A DNA stretch of 64,000 nucleotides. Origin: Aquilaria yunnanensis. Its lineage: Eukaryota; Streptophyta; Magnoliopsida; Malvales; Thymelaeaceae. Numbering within the stretch: position 1 is the stretch's first letter; each line of letters begins with the position of its first letter. Both the position numbers and the translations under genes were made by a program. This document shows positions 46,723-57,496 of the stretch, one piece after another. The stretch is from the NCBI GenBank assembly GCA_039654915.1, contig CM077594.1, positions 21,389,001-21,453,000 of the forward strand. Direction: 5' to 3'. The notes below the pieces were generated by a model, which was given only the letters and a program-made list of their open reading frames with translations, did no database searches and was not told the origin of the DNA.

Positions 46723-48083
46723 TGAAACCTGTAAACCAGGACAACAGGTTGCATTGGTAAAAATATGTCCGATGACATTTTTTAATGCTTTATTAACTCA
46801 GGTCCTTAACTGAAAAAATAATAAAAGTTTGAGGACTGGCTAAAAAAAGGGTGTATCGGTACGTGGGTATGCATTTTAGAATGTTCCGATCAAAATAGTT
46901 CGGACTTCCAAGTCCAAGGATCACACGTGTCGGAAGAGATAGGAGTAGTTTTACTATGTAAAATCTCGGAAGATTCTAAAATACCAACCCGGTACCAGTG
47001 CCCCTCCCAATCTCCACCGTCCATTCATCAAGATTGAATTTTGGTTAAATTGCTCGTTCACATATACATTTTTATATTTTGTCATTCTAACCTCAAAGGT
47101 TTGTTTGCTTCTGATTGGGCCACCAGAATATGATCAGGCAAAGGGGAATTTGGTGGTAACTCCCCTTGGCCGGTTACAGGTGCGGTTCATCCTCTTCTTT
47201 CTCAACTCTCGTCCTTTCCTCTCTCGATTCGTCTCCCCTCCCCATCTTGTTGAAATCCCTCTCAATCTGTCGTTTCTTTCCATCACCAACCCTTCATCGT
47301 GCGACGAAATTTCTTCTCGTCGACCAAGCCGAACACTATGTCTTCATCGCGTGGTGAAAATGTCTTCAGGCCATGCTCCTACCGGTGACAGTGTCGAGCC
47401 CACCATCCCTCCCGCCGGTGACAATGCCCAGCCCGTCGTCGTTGTCGCTGTCACTTAGAAGAATTGACCGGAGCCCGCCCTGCCTCCTCATCTCCTCCAT
47501 CGAGCAAAAGGAGGACGATCGTGGCATGGCCGATCACTCACGTGGCTGCCATCCATGTCTCGTTGTCTTGCCTGCTTTTTTTCGGGAAGCCGAAGAAGTC
47601 GTCGGTGATTCGCCACCGTCAGAGAATCAGGAGGAACCGGCGAACCAGATCCGATCGTTTGACTCCTTGGTTAAACTGTTGCATGGTCCTGCTTTTAATG
47701 TATTTGTTCGTTTTAGTCCCTATCTCCTAACTGTTTTACAGTTCAATCACTGACAACATTATTTACTTAATCATTTTCATTCAATTTTTGTTTTATTTTA
47801 ATTTAACTCATGAATTGCATCAAATTTTAGGCTAATTATGCAATTATTTAAATAATTTAATTTACTTAATATTTTTAAGAAGTAAAAAACTAATTGAAAG
47901 ACGCTAAAATACTTAATAAATGTTCAAGAAAATTGTTTTTGGTGGATTTGGTAAAGTTCCAAGATAGATTTATATTGTTCAAATCTGATTGGTCCCGTAG
48001 GCCATATAATGCATTCAATCAACATAGGAAAATTAATTGGTGGCAATTATTAAAAACACATTGATACAAATATGTAAATAAAG
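46723..48083 (+). other. unique stretch with a GC-rich block, possibly a gene or promoter fragment
   Basis: The part at 46735-46950 resembles 59650-59860 upstream of the oxygenase gene (see findings). A GC-rich block at 47100-47690 has overlapping open frames of 63-126 codons on the plus strand and pyrimidine-rich, leader-like sequence. No protein family is recognisable. It may be a captured gene fragment or a decayed 5' exon. Confidence 0.35.
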
Positions 48084-48388
48084 TTTTCATTTACATTTTT
48101 TTTACTTTGAACCAAAGTTATTTGAAAGAAAATTATATTTAGGTAAAATAACCCATTGATTGTAAAATTTTTATGATACTATTAATTTTTTATGAATTTT
48201 TATTTTTTAGACATTAAAAAATATAAATTCATAGAAATTTAATGACATCATAAAAATTTTATTTTGAATGGATTATAACAAATTTTTAATATTGGCTTAG
48301 TTATGAATTTGGTTCTAGGTGAAAAAGATGTAAAAATAAAAATAAGTTATTTTAGATTAAATTTATTTAAGTTAAAATGAATTAACTT
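48084..48388. mobile_element. MITE-like inverted-repeat element, family member 2
   Basis: Collinear with 31168-31503: TTTACATTTTTTTTACTTTG on the left; AAATTTTTATGATACT, TTATGAATTTTTA, CATCATAAAAATTTTATTTT and GGATTATAACA in the middle; and AAGTTAAAATGAATTAAC on the right. The left end is shorter than in member 1. It is non-coding. Confidence 0.68.
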
Positions 48389-48449
48389 AGCCTTTTAGTA
48401 ATATTTAAAAGATTACACTAATCTCCCTCCTATTTTAGAAAAAAGAAAA

Positions 48450-49790
48450 TATAAGGCCTACTCACCTCAAGTACCCTTTAACTTGGCTAACTAAAATGAG
48501 TTAATCCCTTAACTCGAACTCGTTTTATATTGGTCATTTAACTTGCAATTTAGTCTATGTCAATCCTCTAACTTTGTAACTCATGATAAGTTATTCCAAT
48601 CACCTCATAGAGTCATAATGTAATATCCCTTTTTGGAATGTTTAGAAACATTGGGGACTAAAATATAAAATAAGAAAAATAACAGGGATTAGTGCAATAT
48701 TTAACAAAAAGAAATTCTAATAGGCCTAATTGATGATTATTTTAAATCCAACTAATGATTTTTTTTTAATCCAAGCTAAAGGAAAAAATAATTACAACAG
48801 TCACTAAATATAAGTATTTTATGTCTAATCATGTAATTTTCTTTATAAAACAATCAGGATGGAGAGAGTATTTTTTATATTACTGCTAAATAACAAATAA
48901 ATTTTTTCATCTTTTTTAATTTATGTACTATTTACAAATGGTGTAAATAATCTAGATATATGAATTAATATTTATTTTATATAATGATATACATTATTCA
49001 TATCATTAGTTAATAATTATACTTTTTAGGCCTAAAAAGAAATGATTTATTGGTTTCAATATATTTAATTATATATGTGATGATTACATTTAATAAATCA
49101 AATATCATTAAATATAATTCTATTAATTAACTATATTTTTACTGAATACATATTTCTACTTATTATTATATTAGTATTATTATTATGAATACAAAATTTA
49201 CGTTCGGATTTTTTTATTCAAGTTTAATACAAGTCAGGTCAATTTCTATCTTAGGTAATTTTAGGCCAAGTTATTTAGGTTGGGTAATTATAGAGATTAT
49301 TATGGATGCCAAAGAAATTTAATTAAATACAATTATCTATTTTTTAACTTAAACCATAAAATAGTAACAAAAACCGAAAAATAGAATGAAAATTAAACCT
49401 AATCCATAACTCTAATTCCTAATCAATAACCCTAACACTAAACCTTAAACCTAAAACTAACCCTAATCCATAAGCCTAAACCCCAAGCCTAACACTAACA
49501 TTAACCCTAAACTTTAACCCTCATACTAAACCCTAACCCTAAACCTTATTCCCTATCTAACCCAACCCTATACCCTAACCCTAAGCCTACCCTAACCCTA
49601 AACATAACTTTAACCCTAACCCTGAACCCTAAGCCCTAAACCTAAACCCTAAGCCCTAACCCTGAACCCTAAGCCCTAAACCATAAAATAACTCGTGATA
49701 AGTTGCAAAGTTAGATAACCAACAAAGACTAAGTGTAAGTTAATAGACTAACTCATATAAGTCAACCAAGCTAAAGAGGCCCTAGGGTTA
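48450..49790. mobile_element. possible inverted-repeat element carrying a telomere-like array
   Basis: The left part (48450-48610) aligns with the reverse complement of the right part (49685-49790). Shared words are AAGGCC, TTTAACTTGGCTAACT, ATGAGTTA, TCTAACTTTG and an AACTCATGATAAGTT / AACTCGTGATAAGTT pair. Between them lie AT-rich sequence and the array at 49405-49680. Similarity of the ends is about what Mutator-like elements show, but no target duplication was found. Confidence 0.45.
49405..49682. repeat. degenerate telomere-like CCCTAAA/CCCTAA array 1
   Basis: Dozens of CCCTAA, CCTAAAC and CCTTAAC words in one orientation are mixed with variants. Plant telomeres are (CCCTAAA)n on this strand. 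The degeneracy and mixed 6- and 7-base spacing show an old interstitial array rather than a working telomere. Confidence 0.88.
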
Positions 49791-50082
49791 TTTGGCCAAA
49801 TTATAATAACAATTATAATTTAATCCGGTTAGATTTGGGTTTTTAGTTTTAGGTTGATTTCGGATTAAGTAGATTTTACATTCGGGTTTTTTTGTTTAAG
49901 TTCAATACAAGTCTGGTCAATTTTTATCTCAGGTAATTTTTGGTTAGGTTATTTAGGTTGGATAATTATGGAGACTATTATGGATGTCAAAGAAATAAAA
50001 TTAAATACAATTATCTATTTTTTTTATCTTAAACCATAAAATATTAACAAAAACTGAAAACTAGAATGAAAAATAAACCTTA

Positions 50083-50200
50083 ATCTCTAACTCTAATTCC
50101 TAATCAATAACTCTAAATCCTAAACCTTAATCCTAAACCTTAACCCTAAACCCTAATCCTTAACCCTAACAATAACCTATTCCCTAAACCTTAACCTTAT
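50083..50200. repeat. degenerate telomere-like array 2
   Basis: A short array of CCTAAACC- and CCCTAACA-type words follows the second copy of the duplicated segment. Confidence 0.8.
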
Positions 50201-50204
50201 AGCT

Positions 50205-50370
50205 TAAATCAACTTAATTTAAACTAAAATATTTTGATTTTAACTTTTTTCTGTTTCTCGAAATAAATTTTAAAGTCAATATTGTGAGCCTTAGTTTTTA
50301 TGAATCTTTTATTTTTAATGCCTAAACATACAATAATTTACAAAAGTATTTAATAATATTATAAAAACAG
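50205..50370. mobile_element. partial relative of the MITE-like family
   Basis: AGCTTAAATCAACTTAATTT, followed by a T-rich block, AATATTGTGAGCC and TTTATGAATC, echoes the left half of the element at 31168. It is truncated and weaker than the other copies. Confidence 0.35.
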
Positions 50371-50790
50371 TATGTTCAGTGAACTGTTCGATGAGAAACC
50401 TCTAACACTACCTGTAAGCCAAACCCAAAAGCCTAAACATAGGTACCAAAACCAAGACATATTTATTTTATTTAAGTCCAATTCTTTTTTAATATTTTTT
50501 AACAAAATTTCTAACCATGATCCTAACATTAAACCTTAAAAACTAAATCATAAATAACCTTAAGCCCTAAATTCCCAAAACAATATATGAAAATTTCTTT
50601 GTTTTTTTAGCCATAAATTAATTTAATAAAATTGATAATATAGAGAATTATAATTTTAGGCTACTTATCCAATTATTTAAATAATTTAATTTACTTAATC
50701 TTTTTAAGAAGCAAATGTCTATTTTTTAAATATTTTCTTAAAAAATTATACTTATCCCCATCTGGTTTTACAAATATCTTACAATATCTT
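50371..50790. other. gene-free stretch between telomere-like arrays
   Basis: AT-rich sequence with a block near 50640-50710 (TATAATTTTAGGCTA, AATTTAATTTACTTAATC) that recurs near 47830-47880 and 53270-53330. This is a dispersed repeat of about 60-100 bp at three places in this region. No coding signal. Confidence 0.5.
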
Positions 50791-51010
50791 ACAATAACCC
50801 AAGTCTTAAACATTAACCCTAAACTCTAATACTAAACCCTAACCTTTAACTCTAAGTGGTAAGCCTAATCCCTAATCTCTAACCCTAAAAACTAACCGTA
50901 ATCTCTAACCCTAATTCTAAACCCTAACCATAAACCTTATTCCAAACCCCAATCCCAAGACCCTAATATTAAACCTTAATCTCTAATCCTAATCCAAATC
51001 CCTAATCACT
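50791..51010. repeat. degenerate telomere-like array 3
   Basis: CCCTAAAC, CCTAACC and TAACCCTAA words in the same orientation as the other arrays. Confidence 0.85.
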
Positions 51011-51290
51011 AACTTGAATCTCATACCAAGTACACCTAAATCCCATATCATTTAACCTGTATTTCATATCATGCGAACTTGACTCTCATACCACTTAACC
51101 AGAATCTAATATCACTACAACCAGAATCTCATACCACTCGAACCTGAATATTATACCACTTAACGTCAATCTCATACCACTTAATCTGAATCCTCTACCA
51201 AAACAACCTAAATTGCATACCACAAGAACCTAAATCCCATACCACTTAACTTGAATCCTATACCATAATAATCAGAATACTTGTTTATAG
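51011..51290. repeat. intermediate ~21-bp repeat (ACCTGAATCTCATACCACTT type)
   Basis: About a dozen units have the general form AACCTGAATCTCATACCACTT. The unit has the AACCT start of the telomere-like words and the ATACCACTT end of the GGTACC satellite. It could be an intermediate between the two repeat types, although convergence is possible. Confidence 0.75.
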
Positions 51291-51372
51291 TTTTGATTTA
51301 AACAACAATCTAAACTTATTTATAGTTTAGATTATTTTTTTCCAATAATCTAAATCCTTAATACAATACAAA

Positions 51373-51490
51373 AAAAATACTAAACCTAAACCCTAACCCT
51401 AAATCCTAGACTTAACACTAAACCCTAAGCCTTATCCACAACCCAAAACCTTAACCTTACCCTAAACTCTAAACCTTACCTTAAACCATA
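51373..51490. repeat. degenerate telomere-like array 4
   Basis: CCCTAAAC- and CCTAACC-type words, same orientation, between AT-rich spacers. Confidence 0.82.
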
Positions 51491-51674
51491 TAAGTGGTCC
51501 AATCAGCCAAGGAAAATTGATTAATGACAATTCTTAAAAAGTAAAGCAAATGTCAAGTTTTTTTAACAATTCTTTTAAAAATTACATTAATCTCCCTCAA
51601 CCCATCGAAACTTTTTTTAAAAAAATGATCGTAGTTTGATCTTATTAATGTGGAAAATATATTTAGTTTGCTCA

Positions 51675-52195
51675 ATTCCTAACCCTAACTCCAACCCTAA
51701 TCCTTAATCCTCATCCCAATCCCTAATCCTAATTCCTAACTAATCCCTAATCCCAATCCCTAACCCTAATCCCAAATCCTTAGCCCTGAACCCTAACCTT
51801 AATTCCTAACCATAATCCCTAACCCTAAACTCTATTCCCTATACTCTAACCCTAATCCTATATCTTATATCCTAATCCTAATCCCTAACACTATACCTTA
51901 TACCTTAATCTTAATTGTTAACCTTATGCCCCAACCATAATTCTATACCCTATACCCTAAACCTTATATCTTATACCCTAAACCTTAATCATCATCCTAT
52001 ACCCTAACCCTAACCTTAATCCTAATCCTATACCCTATATCCTAACCCTAACCTTAATCCATAAGCCCAAATCTGTAACCTTAAACTTAATTTTAACCTA
52101 AACCCTATACCCTAATCCTTAATCCTTAAACTTAATTTTAACCTAAACACTAAACCCTAAACCCTAATCCTTAATCTCTAAACCCTAATTTAAGG
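51675..52195. repeat. degenerate telomere-like array 5, running into the GGTACC satellite
   Basis: The longest telomere-like stretch here contains CCCTAATCC-, CCTATACC- and AACCCTAA-type words. At about 52190 it passes without a spacer into AAGGTTATAGTAATACCAAT, the forward orientation of the GGTACC satellite. Confidence 0.87.
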
Positions 52196-53033
52196 TTATA
52201 GTAATACCAATTTAGGATTATAGTGGTACCAATTTAACGTTATACTGATATCAATTTAAGGTTATAGTGGTACCAATTTAAGGTTATAGTGTTACCAAGT
52301 TGAGGTTATGGTGGTACCAAGTTAAGGTTATCGTGGTACTAATTTAAGGTTATAATGGTACCAATTTAAGGTTATAGTGGTACTAAGTTAAGGTTATGGT
52401 GGTACCAATTTAAGGTTATAATGGTATTAAGTTAAGGTTATAATGGCACCAAATTAAGGTTATGATGGCATCAATTTAAGGTTATAATAATACCAAGTTA
52501 AGGTTATGATGGTACCAATTTAAGGTTATAGTGGTATTACATTAAGGTTATGGTGGTACCAAGTTAAGGTTATTGTGGTTCCAATTTAAGGTTATAGTGG
52601 TACCAAGTTATGGTTACAGTGGTACCAAGTTAAATAACCTTAACTTGGTGCCATTATAACTTTAACTTCATACTAGTCTAACCTTAACTTGATACTACCA
52701 CAATCTTAAATTAGTACCACTAGAACTTTAACTTGGTACCACTAGAACTTTAACTTGGTACCAGTATAATCTTAACTCGGTACCACTAGAATCTTAACTT
52801 ATTACCACAATCACCTTAACTTGGTACCATTATAACCTTAATGTGGTACCATAATAACCTTAACTTGGTACCATTAAAACCTTAACTAGGTACCACTAGA
52901 ACCTTAACTTGGTACCAATATAACCTTAACTTGGTATCACTAGAAACTTGACTCAGTACCATAATAACCTTAACTTTGTACCACTAGAACCTTAATTTGG
53001 TACCACAATAACCCTAACTCGGTAAAACTTACC
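52190..53033. repeat. 22-bp GGTACC satellite, block 2, with one orientation switch
   Basis: Units run forward (AAGGTTATAGTGGTACCAAT) from 52190 to about 52632. They switch at GGTACCAAGTTAAATAACC and run inverted (AACCTTAACTTGGTACCACT) to 53033. The two arms total about 440 and 400 bp, so the block is an imperfect palindrome. Confidence 0.9.
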
Positions 53034-53750
53034 TTTAGCCCTCCAATTTTGATGTCAGTTTGTTTTCATCCTAAATGTTTCTACGTTTTCAGAATAGATA
53101 CTAACATCTTTGGTAATTTATTATTTTATTTTATTTTTTTTATTTGTCATTCTAGCTATAAATTAATTTAATAAAATCTCAATGATTATTCGTTCGCCTA
53201 ACCCAGAAGTCAAAATTTTGGTAGATAGGGATCCCATAAAAACTTCTTTTATAGAGGATTATAATTTTAGGCTAGTTATACAATTATTTAAAAATTTTAA
53301 TTTACCTAATCTTTTTAAGACATAAAAATTTAATTCAAAAAATAATTAATAAATATTTAATTAAATTGTTCTTGGTGGAGTTGGTAAAGTCCCAAGACAT
53401 ATTTATTTCATTCAAATTTGATTGGTCTTTAACTATCTATAAACTATATGTCTCTAAACATTTACAACATTTTTCTGGGCCTTGAATTGATTAAGTTTTT
53501 ATAATAAAATATTGCAGGCTTTACATCAATAGTTTAAACAATGGTCATATTAAAAGAGAAAAAAGTTAAAATAAATAGATAGCAGAAATAGATTTGATTT
53601 ATTTTTGTCATTAATTGCTAGACAAAATGTAAAAATTATAACCTTATTTATACCAAGACTCCTAAAATTATAAACTCTTTGTCTTTAAACATTTACAAAA
53701 TTGTTTAATATGTCAATCATAGTAAAAAATTAATATTGTATAAAAAACCT
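53034..53750. other. gene-free AT-rich stretch
   Basis: Contains the dispersed block near 53265-53330 also seen at 47830 and 50640, and a GTTCTTGGTGGAGTTGGTAAAG sequence near 53369 similar to one at 47935. This suggests that 47.8 kb and 53.3 kb share a duplicated segment. No coding signal. Confidence 0.5.
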
Positions 53751-54415
53751 TAAACCAAACTCTAACCCTAGACCCTAATCGTAAACCCAAACACTAAACC
53801 TAAACCCTAAACCTTAATCCCTAACACAAATTCCTAATCATAAACCCTAATACCTAAGCCTAACTCCTAAGCCTAAGCCTAACACTTAACCCTAACCTTA
53901 ACCCCCAACCCTAACCTAACCCTAATCCCTAAACCAAAGCCATAAACCATAATTATAAACCCTTAAACAAAAACTTAAACCTTAAAGCATAAACCTAATA
54001 CTATAACTTAACCCTTAACATTAATCCTAACTTTACACATTAAGCCTTAATCCCTAAACCTTAATTCCTAAACCCTTACATAACCTTAAACCCTAACATA
54101 ATTGTAACTGTAAACCTACCCCTACATAACCTTAAACCTTAATCCCTAATCCCTAATTTGTAACCCTAACCCCAAAGCCTAATTCCTATTCCTCTTCCTA
54201 ACCCTAACCCATATTTCATAACTTTAATCTTAACCATAAACCCAAATCTGTAAGCGTAAACCCTAAGCCAAACCCCTAATCCTAAACCCTAACCCAAATC
54301 TTTATCCTAACCCTATACCCTAAGCATAATCTCTAATCCCTAACCCTAAACCCTAAACCTTAATCCTTAATCCCTATCCTTAACCTCTAACCCTAATCCC
54401 TAAACCCAAATATGC
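53751..54415. repeat. degenerate telomere-like array 6
   Basis: Long run of CCCTAAAC-, CCTAAGCC- and AACCCTAA-type words in the same orientation, leading directly into the next GGTACC satellite block. Confidence 0.88.
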
Positions 54416-54419
54416 AACC

Positions 54420-55856
54420 ATAATATGGTGCCATTATAACCTTAACTTGGTACCATTAAAACCTTAACTTCATGCCACTAGATCCTTAACTTGGTACCAC
54501 CAAAACTGTTACTTGGTACCACTTGAACCTTAAGATGGTATCATTGAACCATATGTTGGTACTAGATTGACCTTAAATTGGCACCGCTATAACCCTAAAT
54601 TACTACCACTAGCACCTTAATTTGGAACAATTATAACCTTAAGTTGGTGCCACTTGAACCATAACTTGGTGCCACTATATCATTGGAACCTAAACTTGGT
54701 ACCACTAGAACCTTATTTGGGTACCACTGCAACCTTAAGTCGTTTCCACTTAAACCTTAAATTGGTGCCACTATAACCTTACCTTGATACCACTAGAATC
54801 TTAATTTGGTACCACGATAACCTTAACTTGGTGCCACTAGAACCATAACTTGGTACATTAAAACCTTATCCTGATACCACTAGAACCTTCAGTTGGTACC
54901 AATGAACCTTATTTTGGTACCACTATTACCTTAAACTTGTACCACTAAAACCCTAGGTTGGTACCACTAGAACATTAATTGGTACCACTTGAACCTAAAC
55001 TTGGTGCCACTATAACCTTAACATGGTATCACTACAACTTTATTTTGGTACTAGTATTACCTTAAACAGGTACCACTAGAACCATAAATTGGTACCACAA
55101 TAACTTGGTACCATTATGACCTTAACTTTGTACCAGTATAACCATAACTTGGTACCACTAGAACCTTAAATCGGTATCACAATAACCTTAAATTGGTACC
55201 ACTAGAGCCTCAATTTGGTACCACAATAACCCTAATTCGGCACCACTAGAACCATAAATTGGTACCATTATAATCTTAACTGGGTATTACAATAACCTTA
55301 ATTTGGTACTTCTAGGACTTTAACTTGGTACCATTAGATCCTTCTTGGTACCTCTAGGACCTTAACTGGATACAACTAGAACCTTCTCTTGGTACTAGTA
55401 TAACCTTAACTTTGTACCACTAGAACCTTAACTTGGTACCACAATCACCTTAACTTAGTTCCATTAGAACCTTAATTTGGTACCACAATAACCCTAACTC
55501 GGTACCACTAGAATCTTAACTTGGTACTTCTATAACCTTAATTGGGTACCACTAGCTAGTTAACTTGGTATCACTATAACCTTAACTCAGTGCCACTATA
55601 ACTTTAATTCGGTACCACTAAAACCTGAAATTGGTACCACTAGAATCTTAAGTTAGTACCACTAGAACCTTAACTCAATACTATTGGTACCTCAACTTGG
55701 TATCATTAGGACCTTAACTTGGTACCAATATAACCTTAATTGAGTACCCGCTTGAGCCTTAAATTGGTACCACAATAACCTTAACTTAGAACCACTAGAG
55801 CCTTAATTTTGTACCACAATAACCCTTAACTTGTTACCACTAAAACCTTAACTTAG
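54420..55856. repeat. 22-bp GGTACC satellite, block 3 (inverted orientation)
   Basis: About 65 units of the AACCTTAACTTGGTACCACT type, all in one orientation, with point changes and occasional length changes. The array is interrupted at 55857 by the solo LTR and continues at 57342, and again at 58873 after the Mutator-like element. It was originally one array of roughly 1.9 kb. Confidence 0.92.
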
Positions 55857-57341
55857 TGTAGTGAAATTTTAAAACCACTATTCCGCAAGTGCACGGTAGA
55901 CGTGTAGATGGGGTGAGTGGGTATCGTTCCCACGAAGATTGATTAAATTGATTGTCAAGTACCACTACTCAAAGTAAACTTTAGCTAAACAACCAAAGTT
56001 GGATGAAAATGTAGGCAACTTAAACAAGTGACTAACCTTAGCTAAATGGAATACTATTAACCTAGAATGCAAGTATGCAATGTAAAAATTGTAGTTTTTA
56101 TCAAATCATGAAAGAACACTTCCTATGGGTTCACTACTTGTCTTGATTTGTTGGTGAACTTAGGTGAGTGGGTTAATTTCCAATGTATGTTGATAAAGTT
56201 ATTCAACTAAATTCTTACTTTTCCAAGTGAAAGAATTAATCTCTCTAATCTAAACTTAATAAGGATTTCCACCCGATTACAAGTTTAGAAAGAGGCATTA
56301 AAGCTGAATTTACCTTTACCTAATGACTTAGACTAATTTTCCAACAAGTCCATAGCCATTAAATTCTTCTCCTAGGTCCAATAGCTTCTAATCTTTTCCA
56401 AGAGTTTAGATGCAATTTATAGTGCAACTAATTGTGGCCATCAACTAGCTAACACAACATTAAGCTCAAGAGAAGAATAAACATACATTTAGTAGAAAAC
56501 CAACATCACATAACCATAAATTCATCCAACATAATCAATCCAAGTAGCTACATCCATAGAAAGTGCTAAGAAAACTACTCCATAACTAAATAAAACATAA
56601 TCATAAAAGTAAACATAATAACATCCATGAAGAACTACAAGGAAGATGGAAGAGTAAACCCAAGATGGCTAGAAGCTCTTGAATCCAAAGTCTCTAAGCT
56701 AGTCTCCTTGAGCACTCCAAGCAATCTCTAAGTTAGCTCCAATGGTCACCAAGAAGAAACTAAGAAAAGCTAGAAAATACTAACTATGGTGGAAAAAAAA
56801 ACCAAAACTCTAGTTCTAGGAAAAACAAGATGAAGATGAAGAAGATGAAGAAGTTCCTCCCCTCCTTGCTAGGTTCCAGATTCTTCTCCTCTAGAGGATG
56901 TCCCTTTCACTCACCAAACCCATTGGATAGAAAACCTTGGCCAATAGCAAGCTTGAGTTCAAATGTGAAGTAGGGGACCACTTTCTCGGGTGACTGGCGC
57001 CTGGGCGCTGCGGCGCCAAAAGGGATGTCTGGGCGCCTAGGTGCAAAAGTACCATTTTCTTGGCAGAGGACTTTATACTGTGGCACCTAGGCCTCACTCT
57101 TGGCGCCTAGGCCTCGCTCCTGGTGCCTAGGCGCCACAGTTATAATGTCCGTTGACTTTTACGTTCCCGTTTTTCGTGCCGCTTGTCCCGGTGCCATTTC
57201 AATGCTATGGTCCGTTTCTCCAACTTAAAAAATGAAGGATCAAAGCAAGAATTAGCCAAAAATATTGAGTGATGAGGTAGAAAATTGTGGTCAAAGTTGA
57301 CAAAAAGTCAACATGTTTAACCACAAAATTAACATTTATCA
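55857..57341. mobile_element. solo LTR (1,485 bp) inserted in the satellite
   Basis: The insertion begins TGTAGTGAAATTT and ends ACATTTATCA, flanked by CTTAG at 55852-55856 and 57342-57346. Near its start it has GGGTATCGTTCCCACGAAG, a motif found at LTR ends of several plant gypsy-type and non-autonomous families. The remainder lacks gag or pol. A G/C-rich cluster at 56990-57140 repeats GGCGCCTAGGCGCC-like words. A 68-codon minus-strand frame in it shows no known domain. A solo LTR arises by recombination between the two LTRs of a full element. Confidence 0.85.
56990..57145. repeat. GCGCCTAGGCGCC-type short repeat cluster inside the solo LTR
   Basis: Five or six copies of a GGCGCCTAGG(C) word lie close together, several overlapping as palindromes, in otherwise AT-rich DNA. 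They may be promoter-proximal sites of the LTR or a local repeat expansion. Confidence 0.7.
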
Positions 57342-57496
57342 CTTAGTACCACTATAAGCTTAACTTGGTACCACTAGAATATTAACTTGGTACTTCTAAG
57401 ACCTTAACTTAGTACCTTTAGGACTTTAACTTGGTACCACTAGCACCTTAACTTGGTACTATTATAACTTTAACTTGGTAACACTAGAACCTTACT
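57342..57496. repeat. 22-bp GGTACC satellite, continuation between two insertions
   Basis: Seven or so units of the same orientation as block 3, from the CTTAG duplication to the ACCTTACT duplication. Confidence 0.92.

Larger units (their letters stand above)
49199..50200. repeat. direct duplication of a ~300-bp segment, spacing ~660 bp
   Basis: Segment 49199-49470 and segment 49861-50130 share, in order: TTTAATACAAGTC / TTCAATACAAGTC, GGTCAATTT, TTATTTAGGTTGG, ATTATGGATG, AAATACAATTATCTATTTTTT and CTCTAATTCCTAATCAATAA. Each copy is followed by telomere-like CCTAAAC repeats, so the duplicated unit is unique sequence plus array. Confidence 0.85.

Noticed and set aside
47105..47753. Protein-coding gene from GC-rich frames of 63-126 codons
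   Set aside because: Three overlapping frames are equally open, no domain is visible, and the sequence looks like leader or captured DNA; reported only as an unresolved stretch.
49405..54415. A functional telomere
   Set aside because: The CCCTAA words are strongly degenerate, broken into six arrays, and followed by a gene and further sequence on the right.
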